Origin: Acanthosepion esculentum
Taxonomy: Eukaryota; Mollusca; Cephalopoda; Sepiida; Sepiidae
Direction: 5' to 3'
Length of the DNA: 64,000 nucleotides
NCBI GenBank assembly: GCA_964036315.1
Contig: OZ038482.1
Coordinates: 13,451,434 to 13,515,433, forward strand
Shown: piece by piece, positions 20,676 to 31,340 of the stretch
Layout: each line of letters opens with the position of its first letter
How positions within the stretch are numbered: position 1 is the first letter of the stretch
Notes under the pieces: model-generated
Databases searched by the model: none
The model's input: the letters and a program-made list of their open reading frames with translations, nothing else
Told to the model about the DNA's origin: nothing
Position numbers and translations under genes: made by a program

Positions 20676-20735
20676 AATCGCCTGATGAGATGCATTTGAT
20701 ACGCATCGAAACACGACTGCAGTTGTGTAGCGATT
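20676..20735 (+). ncRNA. type I hammerhead ribozyme candidate, complete core
   Basis: All parts are present in order. Stem I AATCGC (20676-20681) pairs perfectly with GCGATT (20730-20735). Core CTGATGA is 20682-20688. Stem II GATGC (20689-20693) pairs with GCATC (20703-20707) around a 9 nt loop. GAAA is 20708-20711. Stem III is 7 bp (20711-20717 with 20722-20728, one G-U) closed by TGCA. The cleavage triplet is GTA, with predicted cleavage after A20729. Stem I is open at its end, which makes it type I, the class found in animal retroelements such as Penelope-like elements and SINE-like families. Self-cleavage is predicted, not shown. It forms an inverted pair with 20597-20646. Confidence 0.8.
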
Positions 20736-20832
20736 TTGACATGTTTTTGATGTAATATCATTATATATATTTGACTACCAGAAAGCATTATATAAATTGA
20801 CATGTTTTTGATGCAATATCATTATATAAACA
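20736..20832 (+). repeat. tandem 62 bp-spaced direct repeat
   Basis: TTGACATGTTTTTGATG(T/C)A followed by ATATCATTATATA occurs at about 20735 and again at about 20797, immediately downstream of the hammerhead motif. Confidence 0.8.
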
Positions 20833-20839
20833 AACTCGT

Positions 20840-21340
20840 GACAAAATAGTCCTTTGTCTGGTCGAAAAACAACGGTCGACACAGAAGATAGTGGGTGAAA
20901 TCTACAAGTCCCATAGTTATTTAAACTGTGGTAGAAGAAGACTGATGATAACATTGTCCATAACCATCCAAAGGCGTGTCACAGTAGGAAAAGATGCTTT
21001 CTAAAATCTAAGCAAAGTATTAAAAAACAGGACAATTTCGTTAGCAACAAATAAAGGATGACTAAACAGTTATGTAATATCTCCTCCTATATGGCGATGA
21101 ATACTGGAAAACCTAATCCCAGATAGAGAAGAGACTTGATGAATGTTGTAAATACCATGGACTAACGTGAAAGTTTCACGGAAAATGGAAACAAAAGGAC
21201 ATTTCTCTATAAAATCAGAAAGAGACAATAGAACATTTTTATGGCATATAACGAGGAAAGAGGAGTTGGAGAATTTAAGACTTACAGAGCATACTGAAGG
21301 TAAAAGAGATAAAGAAACAGCGATTAACCTACCTACCTAA
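20840..21340 (+). pseudogene. LINE-A reverse transcriptase C-terminal relic
   Basis: Decayed plus-strand frame with YGDEYW (about 21090), IPWTNVKVS, KGHFSIK, LWHITRKEELENLRLTEH-like and GKRDKETA pieces. This is the C-terminal part of an endonuclease/RT LINE whose better copies lie at 28575-28990, 31515-32130 and 47110-47665 (hallmarks: FYRRMxRIxWT, a GHIMR motif, LENLxLTGxxEGKxxRGxQ). Frameshifts throughout. Confidence 0.6.
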
Positions 21341-21492
21341 CGAGCTTATGTGATAAAATGACAGGAATTTGGGGAGGACCATGATCACCCATGATCAATT
21401 TGATAGGGCCTAGTTATGTAGTCATGTGTTTGGTTAAATAGAAATTATAGATATCTTTACATTTGTATGCGTCTGTGTATGTGGAAATATAT

Positions 21493-22452
21493 ACAGTAGA
21501 ATTCTTGATAACCGGACTAAGAAGGCCTTCCTGATATCAGGAATTGGTTACAAAGTCCGAATATGAGGGGTTATATTTAGATTAAAATAAAAGAACTGAA
21601 TTCAGGTTTAACATTTATTTTCAGTGTTTTCTAGTAAACAAAATAAGCTAATGGTGAGTGAAAGATAACGGAATTGATTTTAAGGAAAAAGAAATAAATT
21701 ATGTAATGTTAATGAAAATTCATTAAATTAAGTATGTCACGTATGCAAAACAAATAATGTAACGAGGATTTTTTAATCGCTGTTGCATGATGATTCTTTC
21801 TCTTCTAATGTCATTCTCAACTTTTTTCGCATTTCGTTTTGCTTTTGTTCTTGAATTTTTTAAAACGAAAGCCACTTTTTTAATTCTGCGTGCGTTATTG
21901 CAATCGTCATAGCTGAATGCTGGCTTTCTTTCCATAAAACTGACAAACTTTTCAATAGCTTTTTCAATTTCAGTCCAGTTTTCATCACAATCATGTTTTT
22001 ATTTTATTTCCTTGTTCATTGTGACAGTGTGAACTTCTGGATGATAATATCTTTGGAAGATTTTATATCATACAATGTTGTCTTTCCTATGTTGAACTCT
22101 GCCATTAGTTACAATAAATTTTCAGAAGTGTCTAGTCTGTTTAAAATTTCCACTTTTTGCGATAACTTCAAAGTTGTTCTTTTCCTCTTATTCCCATCAT
22201 CTTTTGCACCGACACAACCCATTAGGGGGAAATAAGCATAAGCAATTACCCAAAATAAATTTCCTGAAAAACAGAAATTTTAACTCAGTTACATATCACC
22301 AAAATAGTTCAAATATACACATCAAAATCCTGTCCGGATATGCGAGATTCCGGATATGAGGCACTCCGGATATGCGGGATTCCGGATATGATGCACTCCG
22401 GTTATGAAGGATTCCTGATATGAGGGATTCCGGATATGAGGGATTCTATTAT
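21493..22452 (-). mobile_element. pogo/Tigger-like DNA transposon, non-autonomous
   Basis: Ends match as inverted repeats: CAGTAGAATTCTTGATAACC at the left and, on the other strand, TAATAGAATCCCTCATATCC at the right, next to TA. On the minus strand about 22235-22030 encodes a CENP-B-type N-terminal helix-turn-helix (LSQKVEILNRLDT, NIGKTTLYDIKSSKD), followed by a basic tail region (21935-21723, KNSRTKAKRNAKK). The catalytic domain is missing. The right end carries seven 16 bp repeats (22337-22448) that resemble the terminus itself. A truncated second copy lies at 28062-28377. Confidence 0.75.
22337..22448. repeat. 16 bp minisatellite inside transposon end
   Basis: Seven units of the type GGATATG(A/C)GGGATTCC. 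The last unit is part of the terminal inverted repeat, so the array has grown out of the transposon end. The same structure with about five units is at 28291-28371. Confidence 0.9.
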
Positions 22453-23384
22453 ATTACATACGCATTTGTACGCATGTAATTTTGAGTATGTGCCTCTATG
22501 TGCATGCGGACTGGCTTGTGTATGCGAATATGTATATCTGTGTGTTTCTGTAGGCACAATTGAGGGCCACTTTTCTGTCGACTGAATTTTTCTTCCTCAT
22601 AAAACAATTATCCGATAAACAAGAATAAATGTTTAAAATGTAATCAATCGAAAAGACAAGCACCGAAATTGGCTTCAAGCTGGCCGCTGCCCGAAGTTCA
22701 GCTAAATCCCCAAGACCAGAATCCACCCTAGACTCTCGGTGCTAATAGCTGGAGAATGCTTGTAGTCGAGACGTGTCTGTTCGATTTTTGAAAAGATCAC
22801 CGACTGAACATTGAAATGATTTATCAAACATCCTTTCCAAGCATTTCTTCCCCGACTTTGCCATCCATCTGTGCCCCACGGCTGCCTAGGGGCACGCAAT
22901 TATGATTTCCTCTAACAAATGATTAGAAGCAATGACTATACCGTTCCATTAACAAAGATGTGATGGTTTTTGAATTTCGGTGAAGCACCATTGCCCCTAA
23001 GAAATAATCTCTCGTTTTGAATTTGTTTCACGTAATGTTTTCCAACTCATAAAATATTTCAATAACAAAAAGAATTATTACTTCGAATAATTGCGGTAAA
23101 AAATCTTTGACTGTGATTTTAAGTGAAGACAGAGAAGAAGTCAGCATTGGAAATAAAAGAAGAAAGCAAATTGGGATAATTAAAAAAAGAAAAGAAAACT
23201 GAAAGAATATAAAAAAAAAACGTTAGAAAGAAAGTAACCTATTATCTCCTAATATTCGGCTTGAAAATTATCCTCTGCACGCAAAAGTCGTCATTTGTAG
23301 TGGGACAGCGAATTGAAGTTGTTCGTCTAACACAAAGCCCTTTTCAGCAAAATGACCTTTACACACCGTCAAAATAATACCTAC
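22453..23384. other. no recognisable feature
   Basis: Mixed-composition sequence. No coding frame, RNA gene or repeat family identified. Confidence 0.45.
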
Positions 23385-23385
23385 C

Positions 23386-23426
<41 letters not shown>

Positions 23427-23794
23427 TATTATAATTATAATAATATTAATAATAATTATAATTATTATTATTTTTATTTCCTTTGATATCTGCGTTTACA
23501 CATTTCTTTCTGGGTCCTGCCCAGGGACCTAAGGTTAGAAATGGCATCATGACACTTTCCACTGCAAAAAAAAAAAAATAATAATAATAATTACATAGAT
23601 AAAGCCCTTCGTAAAGTGTGGGTTGTACTTGTCAGAACAATTTTTTGTATCTCTTTGAGGCATGGACTTCCAGGGATCCCTTCAATGAGCCTACTGGAAT
23701 CTTTTCCAACCAGCCCAAGGGCTCCAACTACAACAGGAATTGTTGATGTTCCCATGTGCTACATTTTTAAGATTTCTATTTCAAGGTCCTTGTA

Positions 23795-23800
<6 letters not shown>
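23385..23800 (-). pseudogene. LINE-B ORF2 3' end with (AAT)n tail
   Basis: Minus strand: KYKDLEIEILKMWHMGTSTI, PVVVGALGLVGK, RLIEGIPGS, LKEIQKIVLTS and TLRRALSM, then a stop (about 23602). A 3' UTR with CCCAGAAAGAAATG follows, ending in (AAT)n at 23385-23480. This is the conserved C-terminus of a LINE RT with a microsatellite tail. Upstream it is cut off by another (ATT)n array (23800-23852). Further copies: 58326-59245 and 60300-61370; a related second family at 59256-59850. Confidence 0.82.
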
Positions 23801-23854
<54 letters not shown>

Positions 23855-23859
23855 CGGTT

Positions 23860-24262
23860 ACATGCCGCTTAATACGGCGATTAACATCGTTACCTTATCA
23901 TTTCTTATACTATAAAATTTATTTAATAATTATTTGGAAAAAAAGAAAAAGAAAACGAAAATATGGGTACCAACTCCGTAATTAGCCAAACTCCAACTAT
24001 ATTTCAAATTTACAGTTAGCTTTAATTGTAGTTCTAGTAATCCTTAACGAGCAGGAGTCGAGTGTTAAATGAATCTTTGAACATAAAAGCTTAAATAAAA
24101 ACAAAAATTGTTTGTTTTTTATAAAGTGCGGAAATATTGATGATAGAAGAGAAAAAGACATGAAAATATTCATAATTATTGCATACAGTAAGAATATCCG
24201 TGAAATTCTGCTACGCGTCTATTTTTTTATAAATTGTATTTGAAATATAATATATAATATGC
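23860..24262. other. no recognisable feature
   Basis: AT-rich spacer. A short imperfect inverted repeat (GCCGCTTAATACGGCG) lies near 23861; nothing else was recognised. Confidence 0.45.
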
Positions 24263-24340
24263 ACATGGTGAGATGGATAAATTGTCGTCTAAATTATACA
24301 AAATTTAAAATAACGCCGGCATCTCATTTTAACAGATATA
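24263..24340. repeat. 78 bp duplication of transposon end
   Basis: The first 78 bp of the adjoining element (GATGGATAAATTGTCGTC...) is repeated in tandem just outside its left end, so this copy has two left termini. Confidence 0.85.
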
Positions 24341-25190
24341 CAGACTGCGATGGATAAATTGTCGTCTAAATTATACAAAAATGAAAATAACGCCGGCATC
24401 TCATTTTAACAGATACATTTACCGAAATTGCACAAAAATATCTTGAAATACTCGAGAGTAAATTTATTCAATAAAAATGCCATTGGCTTCAAACACTGCC
24501 TGCAGACGACTTCATACTTCTGGATGGTCTCCTTGTTTAAGTTGGTGAATGCCGCCATAATATTTGCCTTCAGTTCATCTTTGGTTTTACAAGGAGGAAA
24601 TGTTGGTCTCTCGCTCAACTGAGCCCCACACACAATAATCAAGGGGTTTGCAGTCTAGGGCGATAGGTGGTCAGATGTAAGGGATGATGTGGTAGCAGAA
24701 ATTGTCTAACAGCCATGACTGAGTTCTTCTGTTTGTGTGTATGGTGCAGAGTCCTGTTGCCACATATCGGGTCTTCCAGCAGTCACCCTCCTGACTCGGG
24801 GCAGCACTACCTCCTCAAAGCATTTGATGTATGCCTCCGTGTTGTGTCTCAGGCCCTGTGGGAAGATGAATGGAGGCATAACATTGCCATCACTAGGGAT
24901 CACTCCAAACACTTTTGTAATCACCATTAGATAAATCCAACTCTTTCCGAATCCCCTGCACTGTCCTCAGATTGACACCCAAACACTTTGAAATGTCAGT
25001 AATGGAGCTTCTGGCGCGAATACCAAGCAGTACAGCATGCCATTTCCAAGTTTCTGGGAGATTAAATAGAGTCACGATCGTCTTTTTTTCACAGACTATT
25101 CCTAACTGACCCGATTATACTGTGTAGTCGACAAAATCAAAAACAAACAACGCGCATGCGCAAAATTGACTATTGACCCATCGCACCCTG
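24341..25190 (-). mobile_element. mariner-type deletion derivative, copy 1
   Basis: 850 bp between ends CAGACTGCGATGG and (other strand) CAGGGTGCGATGG, with TA on both sides. The minus strand encodes an N-terminal HTH part (ETWKWHAVLLGIRARSSI, ISKCLGVNLRTVQ), then at SNGDYK the sequence jumps directly to KVFGVIPSDGNVMPPFIFPQ, GRPDMWQQDSAP and, in another frame, KTKDELKANIMAAFTNLNKE. The middle of the transposase, with the first catalytic Asp, is deleted. The same junction is in copy 2 (25484-26079), so the deleted form itself was mobilised. Confidence 0.85.
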
Positions 25191-25414
25191 TATATGTAGT
25201 AATGTTATATGTTATGAATTTATGCAGTAATTAATAATTTTCTTTTCTTCTTTCAATGTTGATAGGATTATCTTTTCAACAAATATACAAACAAACATGG
25301 AAAAATATGATCATTATTATCGGGGTGAACTCGCAGGTGTCTCTATTCTTAAATTTCGAAAATTCCAAGAAAACTTACGCTATGATGTGCCCTTTTTGCT
25401 CTGGTACTTATTGT

Positions 25415-25483
25415 AACTATTTACATTGTTCGGACTGCTGTCCTCATCCTTATTGTCATATTCACGACGTTTCGACATATAGT
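25415..25483 (-). repeat. N-family SINE, 3' part, split by insertion
   Basis: Minus-strand end of an N-family copy (GAGGACAGCAGTCCGAA... and CGAAACGTCGTGAATATG). Its other part is at 26090-26312. The mariner derivative 25484-26079 separates the two, which dates the SINE as older than that insertion. Confidence 0.7.
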
Positions 25484-26079
25484 AGGGTCGGTTAGGAATA
25501 GTCTGTGAAAAAAAGACGACCACGACGCAATTTAGTCTGCCAGAAACTTGGAAATGGCATGCTGTACTGCTTGGTATTCGCGCCAGAAGCTCCATTACTG
25601 ACATTTCAAAGTGTTTGGGTGTCAATCTGAGAACAGTGCAGGGGATTCGGAAAGAGTTGGATTTGTCTAATGGTGATTACGAAAGTGTTTGGAGTGATCC
25701 CTAGTGATGGCGACGTTATGCCTCCATTCATCTTCCCACAGGGCCTGAGACGCAACACGGAGGCATACATCAAATGCTTTGAGGAGGTAGTGCTGCCCTG
25801 TGTCAGGAGGGTGACTGCTGGAAGACCCGATATGTGGCAACAGGACTCTGCACCATACCCACAAGCAGAAGAACTCAGTCATGGCTGTTAGACAATTTCT
25901 GCTACCACATCATCCCTTACATCTGACCACCTATCGCCCTAGACTGCAAACCCCTTGATTATTGTGTGTGGGTCTCGGGTTGAGCGAGAGACCAACAAAA
26001 CTCCTTGGAAAACCAAAGATGAACTGAAGGCAAACATTATGGCAGCATTCACTAACTTAAACAAGGAGACCGCCATCTT
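25484..26079 (+). mobile_element. mariner-type deletion derivative, copy 2 (end-truncated)
   Basis: Plus-strand copy of the element at 24341-25190, opposite in orientation and lacking both terminal repeats. It has the same deletion junction (SNGDY then ESVFGVIPSDG in the second frame), then GLRRNTEAYIKCFEEVVLP, GRPDMWQQDSAP and KDELKANIMAAFTNLNKET. The nucleotide match to copy 1 is close, so the split is recent. Confidence 0.85.
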
Positions 26080-26089
26080 TAGGTCATAT

Positions 26090-26312
26090 ACGTTAAAATT
26101 TCGAATCGAACCCTAAATTTTAAAATTAAATTGTTCTAGTTCCGCGGGCCATGCCTTTTCTAAACATCTCACTTACAGTTACTTTACTTTTGTAAGTTTT
26201 GTCTTGGTCACCTCTGCTGTGGCCAGATATTGAACTCACAACTCTTTAGGTCAAGTCACTGGATTACTTCACCCGACGCATTTATCCACTGGACCATGTG
26301 CCCTTGGGTAAC
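26090..26312 (-). mobile_element. N-family SINE, tRNA head and body
   Basis: Minus strand: A-box-like ATGGTCCAGTGGATAAATGC (about 26302-26283), B-box-like GTGAGTTCAATATC (about 26246-26233), then the body to GCGGAACTAGAACAATTTAA. The 3' half is at 25415-25483. Confidence 0.7.
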
Positions 26313-26783
26313 ATGTTTATTCAGACCAGGAAATATCAGAAGTCTAAATCGAATTAAATCTCATTAAGGAACATTTATTCTAAGTAGAGTTGCTCCTCAA
26401 TAGATATTGTGCTCTCCTTAAGAGAGATCAAAGTAGTCTTTTCACTCGCTGTCGTACCCGAGAAACAAAAGAGCCAGTCGCATCCATGGGTTGTCCTTCT
26501 ATCCTCCAGGTGCAAATTGTCATCTTCATTGGATATTAGTGGCTGCCCGAGACATATAAACGAGAATTCGACTCATTTGAGCTTAGGATGTGCACACCAC
26601 GTGACAGCAAGTTTGATAATAGCTCCACGCGAGAGTCTCTCATATCCTAGCAGGAATAATATCAACGTTTAAAAAAAAGCCCCTCAAAACCACACACGTT
26701 TACGCTGACACTAACTGATCAAATCCAAAAGTGAATAAACAATCATATCATCTGTTTTATTAGGCACTAATAATAATAAGAGG
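26313..26783. other. no recognisable feature
   Basis: No family recognised. A short plus-strand frame (26409-26672) has no recognisable domain and is probably chance. Confidence 0.45.
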
Positions 26784-27257
26784 CACGGTGGATAGTGGCT
26801 CGGATTGAGGAATCGGAGAGCTGAGTTCGAATTCTAGTCGAATCCATTACATTCACTTACGTGTTAATACCCTTGGGAAAGGTATGAATCCTCTTCTCTT
26901 CCCAGCTATGGGTAAATAGCAAGACAGACCTGGTTCTATAACCTTGGATAGCAACTGGTCTACTGCAGAAAGAAATGGCAACCTACTGTAGGAAAAAAAT
27001 CTACCACATCAGTCATGTATCGAAAGATACATGATCGCCTAAGCGTGTATCACACATGGCACGTAACTGCCTGACTGACGGGCTAATACCCTTGGGAAAG
27101 GTCTGAATCCTCTTCTTCTCCCCCCAGCCGATAGACAAATATCAGGAAAGACTGGGTTCTATAGCTTTAGATGACAGAAAGAAATGTCAACCTACTCGTC
27201 AGTCATGTATGAAAAGATACATGATCGCCTGAGCGTGTATCACGCATGATATATAAC
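26784..27257 (+). mobile_element. T-family tRNA SINE with duplicated body
   Basis: A-box-like GCACGGTGGATAGTGGC (26783-26799) and B-box-like GAGTTCGAATTCTAG (26823-26837), then the T-family body. The body is repeated in tandem from about 27065 without a head. Each body ends with two hairpins: CATGTATC-GAAA-GATACATG (27014-27033; a GNRA-type loop, slightly changed in the second copy) and, in the second copy, GCGTG-TAT-CACGC. Confidence 0.78.
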
Positions 27258-27377
27258 TGATTGAATAAGGAAACATTAAAATAACAAAAAACAGGTAAAC
27301 ACAAATCGTTTCTTTATAATAAAGAGTAGCAATAAAATAATGAAATATAAGATGAATCTGCCGTTCTATCAATATTT

Positions 27378-27415
27378 ATCTCCTCTTTCTAAACCATAGT
27401 TTAGAAAGGGGAGAT
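27378..27415. repeat. 17 bp hairpin
   Basis: ATCTCCTCTTTCTAAAC (27378-27394) and GTTTAGAAAGGGGAGAT (27399-27415) pair with one mismatch around CATA. The surrounding stretch 27258-27984 has no other recognised feature. Confidence 0.85.
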
Positions 27416-27984
27416 AATCTTGAGGATGCCATCAAGGAAGGAACTCGTTATACGAGTAATATGTGTTTGCTAACTATTGATCTGGAGATGGTGCTTGACT
27501 GTATAGAAGGTTATTGTGTTGCTGTCTTCATATACCAATTGATGCCGACACCACGTGTGTTGTTTTGTTGCAAATTGCTAACTGATGAGATATCTGTCAA
27601 AAGTGGCAATATATTCATGAGGGTCAGGCCTTGGACGATGTCGGTTACGCCCAGAGAAAAACCAGCAGAAGGCAGAAGTAGATGCGAAAATAGATGCAGA
27701 AGCTATCGATTAGTTCGAAGAAATCGATGAAAACTAAGTGATAAAGCGATTTTGGTGGAGTTTCACAATAGACACTGCGACCAGAAATAAGTAGATTTTT
27801 TCAAAGGCCTTTCTTCATATTAATATTGATTAAGTCGTACAGATGACGAGTATTAATTTATTTGATACAACTGAGCATTGTAATAACAGATGACAGAAAG
27901 TGGGACACACAAACTAGAACACTTGTAGGGACGAAGAAAATGCGTTTTAGAAACTAAGTAATGTATTAAAAATTGAAAAATAAT

Positions 27985-28061
27985 ATTTTTTCTCACTTCT
28001 TTTTCTATGTGCCGTGGCCCTTCAGGACGTTGACTATCATAGCTATCCACAAATTCCTGTT
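27985..28061 (-). pseudogene. LINE-A C-terminal fragment
   Basis: Minus strand: SYDSQRPEGPRHIEKE in one frame, equivalent to the ...LKGHGT terminus of LINE-A (its typical closing ACGTCCTGAAGGGCCACGGC). Short, next to the truncated pogo-like copy. Confidence 0.5.
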
Positions 28062-28377
28062 CTTTAAACTTTCAGCAGCGTCTAGTCTTTAAAATTTACA
28101 CCTTTTTGCGATAACTCCAAAGTTGTTCTTTTCCTCTTCTTCCCATCATCTATTTCACCAATACAAACCATTAGGATAAAATAAGCATAAGCATTTATCC
28201 AAAGTAATTTTCCTGAAAAACAGAAATGTCAAATCAGTTACATGTCACCCAAATAGTTCAAATATACACATCAAAATCATGTCTGGATATGCGGGATTCC
28301 GGATTTGAGGCACTCCGGATATGCGGGATTCCGGATTTGAGGGATTTCGAATATGAGGAATTCTATTATATTACTCT
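28062..28377 (-). mobile_element. pogo-like element, truncated copy 2
   Basis: Matches the right third of 21493-22452: the remnant of the HTH region, ATAAGCATAAGCA..., then five 16 bp units ending in the terminus GAATTCTATTATATTA. The left part is missing. Confidence 0.75.
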
Positions 28378-28990
28378 TAATAAATTTTGTCTTTATGTCA
28401 TTTCTCTTAAACCTTGTTCCGCTATCCATTTACTCAAGCTCGTTCTTCTTCTATGTACCGTGTCCCTTCAGGACGTAGGCGATCATGGCTCTCCACAATT
28501 TCCTGTCTCTTGTATCTCTTAATAAATTTTGTCTTTCTGTTATTTCTCCTAAACCTTTCCGCTAATTCATTTACTCAATCTCGTTCTTCTTCTTCTTCTT
28601 CTTCTTCTTCTTCTTCTTCTTCTTCTTCTTCTTTGTACCGTGTCCCTTTAGAACGTAGGCCATCATGTCTCTCCACATTTTCCTGTTTTTTATCTCTTAA
28701 TAGATTTTGTCTTTTTGTTATTTCTCCTAAACCTTGTTCCGCTATCGATTTACTCAATATCACCAAGTACGTTATAGATTGTTTTCCTCTGTCACTCTTG
28801 CCTTCCATCTGTCCTGTGAGTATCAAATTTTCCAACCCCCCTATCCTCATTATGTGCCCTAGAAATGTCCATTGTCTCTTTCTGATATTAAGTATAAGTG
28901 TTCTTTTTGTTTTCATTTTCTCTAAAACTCTCTCGTTTCTCACATATTCGGTCCATAGTATTCTCAGCATCCTTCTGTAGAACCACATTA
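28378..28990 (-). pseudogene. LINE-A C-terminus with triplicated 3' end
   Basis: Minus strand from 28988: WFYRRMLRILWTEYVRNERV, KRQWTFLGHIMRIGGLENL, LTGQMEGKSDRGKQS, then the terminal segment (...KSIAEQGLGEITKRQNLL...GLRSKGTRY). That terminal segment is present about three times in tandem (28378-28440 partial, 28441-28585, 28634-28770), the last two separated by a (CTT)n run (28585-28633). The tandem copies suggest slippage or repeated template use during insertion. Confidence 0.75.
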
Positions 28991-29134
28991 CTGCTGCTTC
29001 AGATCTTTTCTTTATTTGTGAGGAGAAAAATTGCTGAAATGTTATGTAATGACTAATCTTCTATCTGACAGTGAAGGCAAGAGAAAATTGTCACAAATGA
29101 TAGAATTATAGACATTATGATAGCAAATACATAG

Positions 29135-29510
29135 ATAGATAGATAGATATACAAACAGACAGATAGATACACAGGGATCTGTAAACATTAAGAACTACTA
29201 AAAGATCTCTATTTACATTATTCGGACTATTATCCTCATCTTTGTCGCCATGTTTATCACAACGTTTCGGCCGTTGTACGCTCCGGCATTCTTCAGGTGG
29301 TTAGAATGTCGAACTGAACCCTTTATTTCGCTCACTGGGGTAGACTGTTCTAGTTCCACGTGCCATGTCTAATGGACGCAAGTTATCTCCTGTTAATTCC
29401 CCTCTCAAAGTTCTCCACTGCCTTAACCAGGTAAAGATGAGGACAATAGTCCGAATAATGTAAATAGTGTACATAATACCTCATCTCAGAAATATAGACA
29501 GATACTGGTA
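29135..29510 (-). repeat. N-family SINE copy with (GATA)n flank
   Basis: Minus-strand body with the hammerhead-like block: CAC-CTGAAGA (core at 29296-29290), a GCCG...CGGC hairpin, GAAA (29268-29265), the palindrome ACGT, then U and GTG, which pairs with CAC. No tRNA head. A short plus-strand tail copy adjoins at 29425-29500. (GATA)n at 29131-29150 and the block after it recur, inverted, at 29740-29896. Confidence 0.6.
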
Positions 29511-29519
29511 TAAGAGCTG

Positions 29520-29834
29520 CTAAAATTATTGATTGATTTGCTTTTTTACGGCATATCAATCTTTTTCAGGTTATTTAAAGCCAGAAAATATTTTTAGATT
29601 GTAAAAATGTTGGGAGATATTAATGATTTACTGATACAGATCCCACTATTTAACCTATAGTTGGGGAGTGGTGGTGGATTCATATTTTTCCCAAAGGTAT
29701 GTGCGTGTAAGCGAATATAACGAACCCGACAGATGGCGACAAAGATGAGGATAATAGTCCGAATAATGTAAATAGAGATATTTTAGTAGTTCTTAATGTT
29801 TATATCTCCCTGTGTATATAGCTGTCTGTTTGCA

Positions 29835-29897
<63 letters not shown>

Positions 29898-30066
29898 TGG
29901 AACTCGGAGAGCCGAATTCCATTTCCGAGCCGACATCCATTACCCCAACCACATATCCAAGCTTACAGCATCTGGTGTTCTGAAGCGTTCAGCCATCTAG
30001 GAACTGACAAGGCTCAACGTTGCTTAACTTCGGTGAACGTACTTCAATGTGATCTGGCTGTAAGCT
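29520..30066 (-). mobile_element. 5S rRNA/tRNA composite SINE, copy 2, interrupted
   Basis: Minus strand: 5S-like part (30065-29961, with CCGAAGTTAAGCAACGTTGAG), tRNA-like part (GGGGTAATGGATGTCGGC... GAGTTCCAAT, to 29897), then an interruption by (GATA)n plus an N-family tail fragment (29896-29727), then the SINE body (TTCGTTATATTCGCTTACAC, CCTTTGGGAAAAATATGAATC less its last base) and the tail ending GGCTTTAAATAACC...GATATGCCGTAAAAAAG near 29545. Same order as 6130-6525. Confidence 0.75.
29836..29896. repeat. (TATC)n microsatellite
   Basis: About 15 uninterrupted TATC units inside the interrupted composite SINE. Confidence 0.98.
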
Positions 30067-31340
30067 GTTAGAATTGTAGAAACTCGAAGATCACAAGCGT
30101 ACCGCTAATTAATAGAACATGACTAAACGGGGGTGGCGCTTGAAAAAATACTGAAGAAATGACCGATCCATAGAAAAATACATAGAAGAGTGAAGGATAA
30201 TTAAGATAACTTCCGTTTCCATCGTTTCTAATGACATCCACCAGAGGCCATTTGTGTGAAGATATTTTGAAAATTAACTGAAAGAATTTCGTTTTCGGCT
30301 GTTTTCGATTTTTACAAGAAAACTTACATTATAAACGTAGTTGCCAGTTTGTGTTGAGACTCACCAATATTTGACATCGACGTAACTATCTGTTGAACAT
30401 TGATGAGATACAAAAAGAGAAAAACAAAATAGCTTTGGAACGACAAAAAATACCCTTTTAAAATGAAGAAGTCTGAAGAAAGATAATGACAGCTGTCTAT
30501 TTTCATTTGAGGCATTTTTATTGGTTTCAAGAAAGACGAGAAATCAATTTTGAGATTATTGATTTTATCTCTAGGTTTATTTTTTAAACTTTGAAACCAG
30601 CGATGATGTGTAATTATGCGCCATTTTCTAAAGTTTAACAACTTTTAAATGAAATCTTTCTTGTGTCATGATCTCTAATCCCAAAAGCGAAAATAAAAAG
30701 AATAATATATTTTGCGTCTACTTATGGAGCAAGTATTAGCACGATTATTTTGTTTCAATTTCTTAATTTGATTTTCATTAGGAGGTCCATCTAAATTAAG
30801 CTTAACCAGTAGCATCAGCCTAACATGAAAGTAGACTAAGGCTATGAGTAACTTTATACTGGCCATTTAATGTTTTTTTATGCTGTTTTACAACAAAACG
30901 GTGATCAGATATCGGGGTTCAATGATTTACTATATATCTTGGTTACTTACCGTAGCGTCAAACTTTGAAAGTTTATCTCGAAGACCAAACTGATCGTGTA
31001 ATAGCAATAAGAACCGTTTCCTTATAAATATAAGTTCGGCATTCATTAACCGAGAAGCCAGTGCTACTGTTAGCTAAAATTTATAAAATCTTTCTGTTAA
31101 AATAATTTTTCAGGAAGGTAGTTTTCTCAAGTTGAAACTTGAGAGTCTTGAGCTGAATTTACGTCCAGATTCTTACAAGATTTCGTAGCAGATCTATTAT
31201 CAAAATGCGAGATATATAATAACAAAAGTGATGAAAATATAATAAAAAAGAAACTAAAGGAAATTGCGTAGAGTATATATCAAAAATTAAAAAGAAAAAT
31301 TCAATTTTCAATGTCAGCGTTGACTCTCATTTGTGGGCAT
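30067..31340. other. no recognisable feature
   Basis: About 1.3 kb of AT-rich sequence. Minus-strand open frames at 30324-30641 and 30675-30866 have no recognisable domain and low-complexity composition; I do not call them genes. Confidence 0.5.
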
